Shown: positions 32,384-42,399, counted from the stretch's first letter. The stretch: 64,000 nucleotides of DNA from Pachysolen tannophilus NRRL Y-2460 (GCA_001661245.1 KV454012.1:124001-188000); one strand, 5' to 3'. Made by a program: numbers and translations. Notes: generated by a model from the letters alone, not told the origin.

Positions 32384-32813
32384 NNNNNNNNNNNNNNNNN
32401 NNNNNNNNNNNNNNNNNNNNNNNNNNNNNNNNNNNNNNNNNNNNNNNNNNNNNNNNNNNNNNNNNNNNNNNNNNNNNNNNNNNNNNNNNNNNNNNNNNNN
32501 NNNNNNNNNNNNNNNNNNNNNNNNNNNNNNNNNNNNNNNNNNNNNNNNNNNNNNNNNNNNNNNNNNNNNNNNNNNNNNNNNNNNNNNNNNNNNNNNNNNN
32601 NNNNNNNNNNNNNNNNNNNNNNNNNNNNNNNNNNNNNNNNNNNNNNNNNNNNNNNNNNNNNNNNNNNNNNNNNNNNNNNNNNNNNNNNNNNNNNNNNNNN
32701 NNNNNNNNNNNNNNNNNNNNNNNNNNNNNNNNNNNNNNNNNNNNNNNNNNNNNNNNNNNNNNNNNNNNNNNNNNNNNNNNNNNNNNNNNNNNNNNNNNNN
32801 NNNNNNNNNNNNN
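32384..32813. other. Assembly gap (430 N)
   Basis: 430 undetermined bases. Because the flanks are the same 184 bp, the gap is probably an artefact of two overlapping contig ends, and real missing sequence may be zero. Confidence 0.97.
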
Positions 32814-32997
32814 AAAAAAAAAAAAAAAACAAACGGGTCCGCCCGCCCGCCTAAATACAAGGCCCAAGACCGCCCCAAGACTGCCCTAGCTCACCCAAAG
32901 CTAGCTCAATGCTCGCCCAAACCCGCCTAAATTTAAACCAAAGAAAAAAAAACCTGGTATCTTGGAATTCAAAATATGAATTTGATCATATAATCGA
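32814..32997 (+). repeat. 184-bp direct repeat, right copy (after gap)
   Basis: Starts exactly at the first base after the gap and is identical to 32200-32383, then continues into unique sequence leading to the ORF at 33015. Confidence 0.95.
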
Positions 32998-33014
32998 TCA
33001 AAGCTAAATGAGCA

Positions 33015-33392
33015 ATGAACAGTACCAGTGATAGCAGTAGTCGTAACAATGGTAGTGGCGGCAGTATCCAGAGACTAGACTCTGGTTTTTTCCAAGAACG
33101 GCTGCCACTGTCACTGTCACTGTCACTGCAACCGCAGCAGCACCAGCTGCTGCTGTATAATAGCAACGATGGTGATGATAACAATAATGGTGGCGATAGA
33201 AATAATATAACGGGCGACTACTATAGAGAAACAACACCGTTAAATTACAATTATCTGGAAACTTTACATCAACAGTTGATATTGAACACTTTGGAAAACC
33301 AGGATCATGTGCTATTACATAGTATTTTGAGTAATATATCCACCAATGAATATAAACATCAGTTGAAGTTGAAGTTATGCGGTAAGGAATAA
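33015..33392 (+). CDS. Small unknown protein
   Basis: 125 aa from the ATG at 33015; a seven-codon upstream ORF starts at 33008 in another frame. The N-terminal half is low complexity: Ser/Gly/Asn, then a CTGTCA hexamer repeat (about 33109-33130), Gln/His and Asn/Asp runs. The C-terminal part YNYLETLHQQLILNTLENQD with HVLLHSILSNIS is more regular and probably helical. I do not recognise it. Under a CUG-Ser code the repeat becomes almost pure Ser. A GTAAGG follows Cys-Gly codons near the stop, but I could not support a second exon. Its promoter lies in the GC-rich, gap-containing region, so the 5' context is uncertain. Confidence 0.5.
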   Translation: MNSTSDSSSRNNGSGGSIQRLDSGFFQERLPLSLSLSLQPQQHQLLLYNSNDGDDNNNGGDRNNITGDYYRETTPLNYNYLETLHQQLILNTLENQDHVLLHSILSNISTNEYKHQLKLKLCGKE

Positions 33393-33718
33393 AAACTTAC
33401 ACAGTTACATTCTTTTTTTCTTTCTTTCTTTTTTTATAGGTTTAATATAAGGGCTTTAGATCATCTCAATAGATCCTCTAATACACTCAGAAAAAAAAGA
33501 GTTCCCATAGCCATGATACTACTCTTCTTCTTCTTCTTCTTCTACTGATAATTTTATAATAAGCAATAAAACAGTCGTGCACGAGCTAACCAAATGGTAC
33601 AAGGCCAATTTGTATACCGTGATATAGTAATAATGATAATAATGATAATAGTGATAATAATAATATTTTATTATTTTAGTATTGGAAATTGTATTCATCA
33701 ATCATCGATTGAAGGAGG
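33393..33718. other. Intergenic region upstream of NDUFS6
   Basis: 326 bp of T-rich tract, (CTT)n near 33523-33541 and (AAT)n repeats near 33628-33665. No gene supported. Confidence 0.4.
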
Positions 33719-34171
33719 ATGTTAGGAATCATTCAAAAGCAAGTTTTTAGAGTTGGTCTTGGTACTCGAAGATATGCCACCAAGACTTTAACAAATGTTA
33801 AAGTACAAAAACAAGATGTTGGTATTCCAGATTCTAATAATTTATTGCAACAAGCTCCTAATAGAATAATTCCTTGGTCAAGGTCACAAACACCAAGATC
33901 AGAAGCTATGGTTGGCCCAAGGTTTGAAGGGAGAGATTTGGAAAAACAGCCAAGACCTTACTCGGCGATGGAATTGATTGCAAAAGAACCCGTTCGTTAT
34001 ATTGAGGATGATAATATTGCTGTTTGTGATGGTAATACCAATGCTCAAGGTCATCCAAAGATCTTTATCAATTTAGATCCTCCTTCGCTGCATTCCTGTG
34101 GATACTGTGGCTTACGTTTTGCCAAATTGGAGTATAAGGATCTAATTGAAGGGAAAGAAGAAGAAGTATAG
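33719..34171 (+). CDS. NDUFS6: Complex I 13-kDa subunit (NDUFS6 / NUMM)
   Basis: 150 aa from the ATG at 33719. The N-terminus (MLGIIQKQVFRVGLGTRRYA) is a basic amphipathic mitochondrial presequence. The C-terminal zinc-binding CHCC domain has VCDGNTNAQGHPKIFINLD and SCGYCGLRF, giving ligands Cys, His, Cys, Cys as in human NDUFS6 and Yarrowia NUMM. The protein binds zinc between the peripheral arm modules and is needed for late complex I assembly. Its presence shows that this yeast has the proton-pumping NADH dehydrogenase. A CTG codon just before HSCGYC sits at a non-Leu position in relatives I recall. Confidence 0.93.
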   Translation: MLGIIQKQVFRVGLGTRRYATKTLTNVKVQKQDVGIPDSNNLLQQAPNRIIPWSRSQTPRSEAMVGPRFEGRDLEKQPRPYSAMELIAKEPVRYIEDDNIAVCDGNTNAQGHPKIFINLDPPSLHSCGYCGLRFAKLEYKDLIEGKEEEV

Positions 34172-34333
34172 TGGGAACATACCTTATTTATTTATTTATT
34201 TATCTATTTATTTATTTATTTATTTATTTGATTTATTTACAGAAAGATTTTGAAACTAGAATAGTAATTACAAGGTTACATTTTAAATGATTAATGTATT
34301 AAAAAACAATTATACTCTAAAATCTCTATAAAC

Positions 34334-36271
34334 TTAAGCTTTTATTGGATAAAACATCCTCAAGAAATAACATTTGATATTATTCTGCAATAAATATTCA
34401 TATTTTAAAATCCTTTTCCTGATTTTTTCATCTTTATCTTCTTCAAATGGAAAAGCTGAAGAATTATCAGTTTCTCTTAAACTTGAATCATTGCTGCCAA
34501 TATCAGGTTTCATCTCCAATTTTTTGGACTCTGCTAACGATTTTTTTTTCCTCTGAATTAATATTTTTTTAATCTTGAATTCTCTTAAAGGTAACAAAAA
34601 TAATCCACCAACAAAATAACCTAACCCAGAAAAAATTTGACAATGCAAATATGGGAAATCCTTATCTGATTGTGTTCTCAATACTAAACCAATGACTTCA
34701 GAAGGTAACAGAAACGCACCAACAGATAATAGTACCAATGAATAAGCAGAAATAAATCTCGAAGGTTCAACTCCATCAGCAGTTAATGGCTGATTCATAA
34801 CACTTGCAATGGGCATGGCAAAACCCATAATCAACGCCAAAGCAATTAACGACAGATAAGTCTTAGCATTAATCCAAAAAGCAAATATTAAAATTACCAT
34901 CAAATTTGTTCCAATAATTGAAAAATTAACCCTACCAAATTTATCTGCTAAAAATCCAATTAATGGCCTACCTAAAATTTGTCCGACATTTAAGAGAGCA
35001 GTAAGATAATTCGCATCATTTGCTGATAAACCTATTTGTTGGGAATAAGAACTCAAACTGAATAAAACTACAGTGTATCCCATATTCAGAATTCCAAAAT
35101 ATAATGAAACCATTAAAGTGTTGAATTCTTTCCAAGCCGACATATCAAAAATTATCTTAAAACTTTTAACCATATTTTCCACATTTAATTTTTGTCTTTT
35201 ATAATTTCTTGGTTTAGCAAAAACAATACATAAGGAACATATCACAAAACTGACTATTGCAAGTAATCTTAATCCTGATTTTTGATTCCCGCTATCTTCA
35301 ATCATTTTGGAAATACTTAGGCTAAAAATTAATCCTCCAAAACCTGCTCCTGTTACACTCAAACCAGTTGCTAAAGACCTTTTCTTAACAAACCAACTTG
35401 ATATTATTGCAGAAGTTGGACAAAATAAAAATGAAAACGAAATAGCAATCATTAAACCTTGTGTCAAATATAATTGCCAAATTTTTGTAGAAAAACTTGC
35501 CAACACATAACCAGCAGTTTGAATAATAACACCAATAATTAATGCTTGCCTGAATCCTAAACATTGAGTGAACCAAAACACAAAAGGTGCAATAATTTGT
35601 GATATTCCAACTACAATACTTCCTATCAATGCGAAATCGATACTTGTTGCATTTGGAAAATAATCCGATTCTAAATAAAACCTTAAGAATACACCATAAC
35701 TCGAGTTAATTCCCCAAGTGCAAAAGGTAAATAGACTAACGCAAAGTACACAAACCCAACCATAGCCTCCATCCGGCAGCACATCTTTTGGTTCAGCGTG
35801 ACGTAATTCAGAGTCTGATTTGGACGTTAAATTGTTGATAACACCATCATCTTCACCATCATCATCTTTTTCAAGTGGATTCACCTGCTGTTCATCTTTA
35901 TAAGCCAGCTCAATATCACTTAATTTCTCTTTATTTTTAAGATGTGCTATATTAAAAGCAATTTGAAGTGAATCGTTAACTGTCAAATATTTACGTAGCG
36001 TATGTATATAAGAATGTGATTTATCTAATTCTTCAACTTTAGTTTGTTCATTATCGTCTCTGATCGCATCGGTCACAATAGACATATGTGATCTTATCCT
36101 AGTAACGGTATTCGCTAATGACGACCTTGTAGGAGCGAGGGAAATATCATTTCCACTGTGACTCTGATACGGATTTTGATCCAATTCACTTTCTTGAGAA
36201 TTGTCATTAGCTAACAGCCGTGGAGCATCCACCGTAATAGATGAAGCTACTGACGAGCAACTCGAATCCAT
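34334..36271 (-). CDS. MCH-type MFS transporter (monocarboxylate-porter family)
   Basis: 645 aa from the ATG at 36271. The first about 165 residues are hydrophilic with acidic and Ser-rich patches. The membrane part opens with the family signature PDGGYGWVCVLCV in TM1, followed by about twelve segments. LGRPLIGFLADKFGRVNF is the central-loop motif after TM8. S. cerevisiae relatives are Mch2, Mch4 and the riboflavin carrier Mch5; yeast Mch proteins do not carry monocarboxylates. Substrate not assignable here. The C-terminal tail is Lys/Ser-rich. No breaks. Confidence 0.87.
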   Translation of the reverse strand: MDSSCSSVASSITVDAPRLLANDNSQESELDQNPYQSHSGNDISLAPTRSSLANTVTRIRSHMSIVTDAIRDDNEQTKVEELDKSHSYIHTLRKYLTVNDSLQIAFNIAHLKNKEKLSDIELAYKDEQQVNPLEKDDDGEDDGVINNLTSKSDSELRHAEPKDVLPDGGYGWVCVLCVSLFTFCTWGINSSYGVFLRFYLESDYFPNATSIDFALIGSIVVGISQIIAPFVFWFTQCLGFRQALIIGVIIQTAGYVLASFSTKIWQLYLTQGLMIAISFSFLFCPTSAIISSWFVKKRSLATGLSVTGAGFGGLIFSLSISKMIEDSGNQKSGLRLLAIVSFVICSLCIVFAKPRNYKRQKLNVENMVKSFKIIFDMSAWKEFNTLMVSLYFGILNMGYTVVLFSLSSYSQQIGLSANDANYLTALLNVGQILGRPLIGFLADKFGRVNFSIIGTNLMVILIFAFWINAKTYLSLIALALIMGFAMPIASVMNQPLTADGVEPSRFISAYSLVLLSVGAFLLPSEVIGLVLRTQSDKDFPYLHCQIFSGLGYFVGGLFLLPLREFKIKKILIQRKKKSLAESKKLEMKPDIGSNDSSLRETDNSSAFPFEEDKDEKIRKRILKYEYLLQNNIKCYFLRMFYPIKA

Positions 36272-36774
36272 AACTCCTATTCAATTGCTATATTAAATTA
36301 AACTTGAAGTAAATACTTCTATCAACTCTTTACCTCATAATTTGGACTCACATTTATGGTTAAAATAATGAATTAGTCACAAGCATCAAGTGATAAAATT
36401 GTTATCGTTTAATGGTAAAAATGCATCAGTAAGAATTCGTGAACTCCAGAAAAATCAAGAGAATTCTCTTTTCAATATGGAAGCGTGTCACTATAAGGAA
36501 AAACTCGTGTGTCGGCCAAGATATACATGTTTCCTCAAATTCACTGCATCACCCTACAATGCAATTTCTGTATCGTACTTCGGAATATTTCAATGCATTG
36601 CATGTAACCTGATCGCCGTACCATTTTAAATTAGATAGCGTTTGGCATAAATCCGTACAAGGTAGTGCATAAACAGACCAAAACAGAAACGGCAGTCTTC
36701 CACCCAATTTCTTACGGTAACAGGTCAGATCTGTTGACTCATCCCGATTTTGTCCTTCACATTTATCTTCTGGA
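36272..36774. promoter_or_regulatory. Upstream region of the MCH-type gene
   Basis: 503 bp between the VPS11 stop and the transporter start. Two short ORFs overlap here on opposite strands but neither resembles a protein. A GGTAGTG (rc CACTACC) occurs at 36661-36667. Confidence 0.4.
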
Positions 36775-39700
36775 TTAATTGACAAAGTACTTTGGATCTT
36801 CCATGCCGCCTCTCCCAATGAAGTCACTGATGACTTTGAATCTGTCGTTTTTCACGTCTTCGTTTAAGGCATTGAGGAATAAGTCGTTTCTTTCACTGAC
36901 TTCTTCCTGGTGTTGTCTTAAAGCGATAATTTCGTCCAATTCGTTAATACACTTTGGACATTTGTACTTGTTAATATTAGAGTGATCCCATGATGATATT
37001 ACACTTTTCGTAGATCCATTTGCAATTGAAATGCTTAATGCATCATCCAATTCTGACTCATTTATGCACCTTAGATGATATGAATGCTTGCATTTAAAAT
37101 GTATTATTGGAAGTTCCAAATTAAGCCCACAACTATAACATTTTGTAGATTGCACAGTTACCGAATCGTTTAATAACGTATTGATATTCAGCTTCAACTT
37201 ACCGTTTTCTTCGGTATAGGACCTAATCAACTTATCATTATTATTCAATTCTCTTTTAGTGATTGCGACGTAATCTAGTAAGAAGTTTTTAACAAGACCT
37301 AATTTGCTTACGCTATTCAAAGATAAAATTTGGATCAATTCCAATGGTGTCAAAACTTTGTATTTTTTGATTTTATTCAAAACATAATCAAATTCTTCTT
37401 TGGTGATCTTGGAATATATTTTTTCCGATGAAGAGTAAAATTTGATTGCTAATCTGTATAATTCATTTTCTCTGTCACCATATTTGTGTAAGATTTTGAT
37501 ACATTTATTTAGATCTTCATCAACTGCAGATGAGCGATATAGATCAATGACACTATTGCTTACCAAAAATTCATCTTCTTCAACGTCGGGGTCGTTCAAA
37601 TCAAATGCGTTTAATTGACAGATTAACAACAACAGATTAATATCAACCAATTCAGAGTCATTATATTTAACTAAATTTCTGGCCTTTTTCGACCATTCCT
37701 GTTTCTTAGCGATATTCTGTTCACTATTGTATAAATTCAAATAAATTTCAAAAAGAGTTATTATTAAATCCTTCTTGTCGCTCGGATCACCTTTAAATTT
37801 ATCATAAGATAACAAGCAAGCTTCTAAAAATATGACAAATTCATTTTGGTTATTTATGAATGAAGAAAAAATTAACCTTGGCTTTGGTGGTAAATAAGTA
37901 AGCTGGTCTTCTTCCTGTTTCTGTTGCTGTTGCTCTTGTTCTTGCTGTTGCTGATCATCACCTGTTGGGCTTGGCGGAACACCTAGGTATGAAAGAAAAG
38001 TTTTATAACTCTGCAAAATGGGGTAACTTTCATCTTCTTTATTATTTGTTTCTTTATTTGTATCATGTATATGCTCTTTCTCGCTAGAGGTGAAAAATAA
38101 GTTTAAATCATCAATTTTTTCTGTCTTGAAATTTCCAGTAAAAATTTCAATCAATAATTTTGTCATTTCTATTGGCAAATGCTTCAATAGTATTTTAACT
38201 AAATTTGAGTTATCATCAAACAATAAAACACTTAATAATTCATTAATTTTCAAAGATTTTAAAAACACAATTGTTTTAGAAAAATTGAAAACATCATTTA
38301 TAAGGATATCAATGACTAAATTTAATTCATTAAAAATTATCAGTAATTTAGTAGCAGTATTGTAAGAGTTTGAATCTCTACACAACTGAATAACTGTATT
38401 TAAATCAAATTGTTCACTATAATCAGCCATTCTATTTTCATGATTATGGTCTTTATTCAAAAATTTATCATCAATGAATTTCTCCAATGTTTCAAAATCT
38501 TTTAATTTTATGTAACAACACATCAATAACGTCAAATGATTTTTATTTGTTAAATTCAAGTTGAACATCTTAATTAAATATCTTATTAAATTATTTAAAT
38601 TTTTATTATCTTTAAATTTATTTATTATTTCACTTGTATTTTGAGAATTTTTATTTAAACAAATTAAGAATTGATCCATTGATTCATCATAATCTTGTTT
38701 CTCATATAAAAATTCTCCATATTTTAAATGAATATCATTAATTATGGATTTATCTAATTTATATTGATCTGCTAATTTTAAAGAAATTGGATATAAATTT
38801 CTTTGATTTATGATTTTTAATTCTTTTGTAATTGGTTTTTCAGTTAATTTATATAACATACCATCATTTGATAATAAAAAAAGTTCATTATTCCATTCAA
38901 AAATTTCTTTTACCGTTGAAGAGATTGATAAATTGAAAATAATTTGTTTATTTTTATAATCAAATATAACTAGTTTTGTTGTTGTTATAGTTAATGAAGA
39001 TACTATTAATAAATAATTTTTATTAAAATTGTAAATCCTCTTTTTAGGTAAATCCAACTGAATAGTATCAATCTTTTGTCTTTCATTATAAAAAATAATA
39101 CAATTTTCTAATCCAATTATTAATTCTTGTTTTAAAAAATTTAAAGCACAACAATTTAATTCACAACCAAAATTTTTTTCCAAGACATTATAAGTTGTCT
39201 TACCATTTGTTGGAATAGTCAAGATTTTATTTAATGTTGTTATAAATAACAAGCCATTATTTTGGAAAAAAACACCTGTTATTGGATCATTATTATTTTC
39301 ATAAATTAATCTTTGTCTTGAACCTCTATCATGAATCAAATCACCTCTAATTAATATAACGTTCCCATTACCAAAACCAAAAGCCAATAAATTAAAATCA
39401 GAAGTCCAGTGGAAAGAAGTTATTGGGTAATTATTATTATCGTTTGTCACTAACACTTGTGAATGGAAAGAATGCTCATCTATATGTTTTTTATCCAGAT
39501 TCTTATTCAATATTCTATCTAAATCCCAAATCTTTAACGAACTTGGTGACCCCAATTTTTCAGCTATAGAAACAATTAAATTCGTTTTCTTGATATGTAA
39601 AAGCTTAATTATACTATATGATAAATCATATGCATCGAATTGAGTTATCAACCTATAACTATTAAAATCAATTATTTTAATAGTAATATTTGAATTTATT

Positions 39701-39837
39701 ATTAAATATTTTGGAGTCGAACATATACTAGATAGCGTCGGATTACTATATAATGAATCGGTAATGGATCCATAATTGGGATCTCTAATGGGCGTTATGT
39801 CAAAAAATTGAAACTGTCTATAAGAAGATAACGACAT
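36775..39837 (-). CDS. VPS11: Vps11/Pep5, CORVET/HOPS core subunit
   Basis: 1020 aa from the ATG at 39837 (MSLSSYRQFQFFDITPIRDP), the usual Vps11 length. The N-terminal third reads as a beta-propeller (SSLKIWDLDRIL, FHWTSDFNLLAFGFGNGNV). An alpha-solenoid with the clathrin-repeat region follows. The C-terminal RING-H2 (about residues 898-970) has CYSCG, KCKHSYHLRC and KCPKC. The protein links Vps18 and Vps39 or Vps3 in the tethering complexes for endosome and vacuole fusion. A Gln-rich insert lies near residue 625. Three CGGAGAA/TTCTCCG boxes are upstream of its start at 39978-40030. Confidence 0.92.
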   Translation of the reverse strand: MSLSSYRQFQFFDITPIRDPNYGSITDSLYSNPTLSSICSTPKYLIINSNITIKIIDFNSYRLITQFDAYDLSYSIIKLLHIKKTNLIVSIAEKLGSPSSLKIWDLDRILNKNLDKKHIDEHSFHSQVLVTNDNNNYPITSFHWTSDFNLLAFGFGNGNVILIRGDLIHDRGSRQRLIYENNNDPITGVFFQNNGLLFITTLNKILTIPTNGKTTYNVLEKNFGCELNCCALNFLKQELIIGLENCIIFYNERQKIDTIQLDLPKKRIYNFNKNYLLIVSSLTITTTKLVIFDYKNKQIIFNLSISSTVKEIFEWNNELFLLSNDGMLYKLTEKPITKELKIINQRNLYPISLKLADQYKLDKSIINDIHLKYGEFLYEKQDYDESMDQFLICLNKNSQNTSEIINKFKDNKNLNNLIRYLIKMFNLNLTNKNHLTLLMCCYIKLKDFETLEKFIDDKFLNKDHNHENRMADYSEQFDLNTVIQLCRDSNSYNTATKLLIIFNELNLVIDILINDVFNFSKTIVFLKSLKINELLSVLLFDDNSNLVKILLKHLPIEMTKLLIEIFTGNFKTEKIDDLNLFFTSSEKEHIHDTNKETNNKEDESYPILQSYKTFLSYLGVPPSPTGDDQQQQEQEQQQQKQEEDQLTYLPPKPRLIFSSFINNQNEFVIFLEACLLSYDKFKGDPSDKKDLIITLFEIYLNLYNSEQNIAKKQEWSKKARNLVKYNDSELVDINLLLLICQLNAFDLNDPDVEEDEFLVSNSVIDLYRSSAVDEDLNKCIKILHKYGDRENELYRLAIKFYSSSEKIYSKITKEEFDYVLNKIKKYKVLTPLELIQILSLNSVSKLGLVKNFLLDYVAITKRELNNNDKLIRSYTEENGKLKLNINTLLNDSVTVQSTKCYSCGLNLELPIIHFKCKHSYHLRCINESELDDALSISIANGSTKSVISSWDHSNINKYKCPKCINELDEIIALRQHQEEVSERNDLFLNALNEDVKNDRFKVISDFIGRGGMEDPKYFVN

Positions 39838-40257
39838 TGTTTTCGTTTTAACCGCCCTTTGTATTAAAATATAATATAATATATTATAATAATAGATATC
39901 TATATTGCTAGCTTAATTAATATATATACAATACATATATATAAAAATATATGTGTAAAAGAAAAAACCCCAAAATCTTCTCCGAGCTGGAGACGAAAAT
40001 AAACAAATCCGGAGAAACCAAACTTCTCCGTCAGGAATATTATATATATTTACATAGATATATATATAGAAATATATATATATATCTGAGTATAGATAGA
40101 TGTATATATTATCATTTCAAAATAATCAGTTGACAGTTAACCGATCCTCACTTTTGTAGGAAATAAACTTGTATAAACTAAAGAAAAAAAAAAAAAGGAA
40201 AAAAGTAAGCGCCCAAAAATACAACAATACATTAACTAGCAAAAACTTAAAATCAAT
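39838..40257. promoter_or_regulatory. VPS11 upstream region with clustered CGGAGAA boxes
   Basis: 420 bp. TTCTCCG at 39978-39984, CGGAGAA at 40010-40016 and TTCTCCG at 40024-40030 lie within 53 bp, 141-193 bp from the VPS11 ATG. They fit the Rgt1-type CGGANNA consensus. Microsatellite TA tracts flank them. Confidence 0.5.
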
Positions 40258-40548
40258 TCATCTACCGATGCTGTCGACAATATCTCCCACATTCTTCTTA
40301 ACGCTATCTTTCAAATCATCAACATTTCTAATCCTCCTCTGTGTAAAGTATCCACTACGCCTCAACGAGGAAACAAGGTAATCATATGACAGTTCTCCTA
40401 AAGCTAAATATCTATTCAATAGATGCCTGATATCCATGGAATTAAACTCATTGGTATTAAAAGTCAATCCACTTGATTTATGAATCGACGCAAGCAATAT
40501 CGATATTAATAATGCATCAAACGAATAATGGAATAATTTACCAAACAT
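40258..40548 (-). CDS. ATG44: Mitofissin Atg44-like (DUF1748) mitochondrial protein
   Basis: 96 aa from the ATG at 40548. MFGKLFHYSFDALLISILLASIHKS with a following Gly-Leu-Thr is the DUF1748 signature. Then YLALGELSYDYLVSSLRRSG and YFTQRR, also family-typical. DUF1748 proteins were identified as Atg44/mitofissin, small intermembrane-space proteins that bind lipid and drive mitochondrial fission for mitophagy. The first hydrophobic helix (about residues 8-23) is present. The C-terminal extension (about 20 residues) is longer than in the 73-aa S. cerevisiae protein. Function is transferred from the family, from memory. Confidence 0.75.
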   Translation of the reverse strand: MFGKLFHYSFDALLISILLASIHKSSGLTFNTNEFNSMDIRHLLNRYLALGELSYDYLVSSLRRSGYFTQRRIRNVDDLKDSVKKNVGDIVDSIGR

Positions 40549-41316
40549 TCTTCACTATATACCCTCTTTCATTATATATAACAAATCTATTCTATTTTTT
40601 ATTTCTATTCTATTTTTTCTATTTTCCCCTTCTATCAGCGTGCGATAAATGAACCCATCTTAAGTCCTACTGACACGCGTTCACCTTTTTTGTTTACTAC
40701 CACCAAGATCTGCCAAAATTTGTTTTCTGCCATATTTTTATATATATAAAATATATATAAAAATATATAAAAATAGTGTGTGAGTGACCCGTAAAGTCGA
40801 AATTGGGAAAAATTATTTTCACCAAAAAAAGTCGAAACTTTGGCTAAACTCTCGGATAAGGGAAATTGACGGAAAACGGTTTACAAGAGCACAGAATATA
40901 CATAACTTGGATGATAAAAGATTAGATGTTTAATATTTTTAAAAATAATTATTTATATAATCTGTTGGAATAGTTATTAGACACTTAACCTTTTTTTAAT
41001 TTTTTCTTTATTTTTTTCAGCTCAGCAGGAGAGATTTTTCACCTGTTAATTTTATTTTGTTGTTTTTCTTTTGTTCCGTCACATCATTCCGACCGCTTTT
41101 TTCCGTCTTAGTAACGACCGAAAGATTTTGAAAAATTCCAAATTCGAAATTTTCAAATTCGTATAAAAGGGCCGACAAATTTCCGGAATAAAACTAGATT
41201 TTAACCGTAGGGTTAATTTATCACTTTATACATTACATACAAGTACAGTAAAATAGATTTAAATTTATTGTTGAAGTTAGTTTAGTTAGTTTTCTGATGG
41301 GATTGATGACACGGAT
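40549..41316. promoter_or_regulatory. Divergent region, ATG44 and BED-finger gene
   Basis: 768 bp. A TATA box-like TATAAAAG at 41162-41169 lies about 150 bp before the BED gene start. A Tbf1-like TAGGGTTA is at 41208-41215. AGTGACCCGTA at 40783-40793 is shared with the YAT2/GRE2 region. Confidence 0.5.
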
Positions 41317-42399
41317 ATGAACAATTACGATATTTCAAAGAATTCGGATACTATTGAGAATACGCTTTCGCAGGCCTTGAATCACTATCATCACCAAGGT
41401 GTTCAATTGCTGGGGTCTAGAGGCCCAATGCAAATACCTCAGCAGCACTCTCTGCATAACGTTAATTCTCAAAATCAACAACACACACAGTCTAATCAGC
41501 AAAGAGTGATTCCTCCAACGGCAATTTCTTCACCACAGAATCCACAGGGTGGAACAACGGGAACGGGAACTGGGACGGTAACTACACCTGCTGCTGCTGC
41601 GGCTGCGGCGGCCGCCGTCGCAACAGCAGCCGCAGCCGGTTCTGGTGCTGGTTCCGGTTCTGGTACTGGTACTGGTGGTTCAGGTTCAAGTTCAGGGTCA
41701 GGGCCAGGGTCTGGTTCAAGTTCTGGTTCAGGTGCAGTGCGTACTACTAGTGCTCCTGCAGGAAGTGTTCAATCAAGTTCAACAAACCCTGCAACAAGTT
41801 TACCGTTAAATGCATCTTCAACCACTGCTGTGAATACTCATCATCATAGGGTTAATAAACCGGGACAAAAATTTGGTGCAAAGAAAAAATCATGGGTTTG
41901 GAATTGGTTTGTACAAGATCATACCGATCCAAATGTTGCCATATGTGATCAGTGTGGGAAAGTAATAAGAAGATTACCAAGTGATAAAGGTTCTCCCAAG
42001 AAATTATCTGAACATTTGAGAACTCACAAGATAGATAAAGAGACTGTTAACCCAAGAAGAGACCAAATGATAGGTGGAGGTCCAACAAATACAGGTACAA
42101 GTAATTCTTTGAAAACGGTTAATCCAGGAGGTTTGGGTCATCTACCTCAACATTTATTAAACGAATTTGACGTGTCACCATATTCCCAAATCAAATTTCA
42201 TAAAGATATAATGAAATTTTTAACAGATAATAAATTACCAATTAGCGTGGTGAAATCTTCATCATTTAGACAAATGGTTTTCACTTTAAGACCAGAATCC
42301 GTTGAAGATTTAAACGAATTGAATAATATCTATGCTTCCTTGATGGAAGTATTGAAAAATAATGAAAATAAGGATGACGCTAATAACAGCTGGTTATAA
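41317..42399 (+). CDS. BED zinc-finger protein with hAT-like tail; probable domesticated transposase fragment
   Basis: 360 aa from the ATG at 41317. The first about 180 residues are low complexity (Gln/His-rich, then Ala run, then Gly/Ser repeats) at clearly higher GC than neighbours. A BED finger follows at about residues 190-230: KSWVWNWFVQD, then Cys-x2-Cys in CDQCGKV and His-x4-His in SEHLRTHKI. About 70 residues later, FHKDIMKFLTDNKLPISVV with SSSFRQMVFTL resembles the segment after the BED finger in hAT transposases. The catalytic and dimerisation parts of a transposase are absent and flanking terminal repeats are not seen. It looks like a host gene that reused the DNA-binding part of a hAT transposon, probably as a transcription factor. 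Confidence 0.75.
   Translation: MNNYDISKNSDTIENTLSQALNHYHHQGVQLLGSRGPMQIPQQHSLHNVNSQNQQHTQSNQQRVIPPTAISSPQNPQGGTTGTGTGTVTTPAAAAAAAAAVATAAAAGSGAGSGSGTGTGGSGSSSGSGPGSGSSSGSGAVRTTSAPAGSVQSSSTNPATSLPLNASSTTAVNTHHHRVNKPGQKFGAKKKSWVWNWFVQDHTDPNVAICDQCGKVIRRLPSDKGSPKKLSEHLRTHKIDKETVNPRRDQMIGGGPTNTGTSNSLKTVNPGGLGHLPQHLLNEFDVSPYSQIKFHKDIMKFLTDNKLPISVVKSSSFRQMVFTLRPESVEDLNELNNIYASLMEVLKNNENKDDANNSWL

Noticed and set aside
33382-33500. Possible intron and second exon for the ORF at 33015
   Set aside because: GTAAGG is present but there is no branch-point motif, and joining to the available AG sites gives immediate stops or low-complexity sequence.
36390-36827. Two short opposing ORFs between MCH-type gene and VPS11
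   Set aside because: One overlaps the VPS11 3' end, neither has recognisable sequence or codon pattern.
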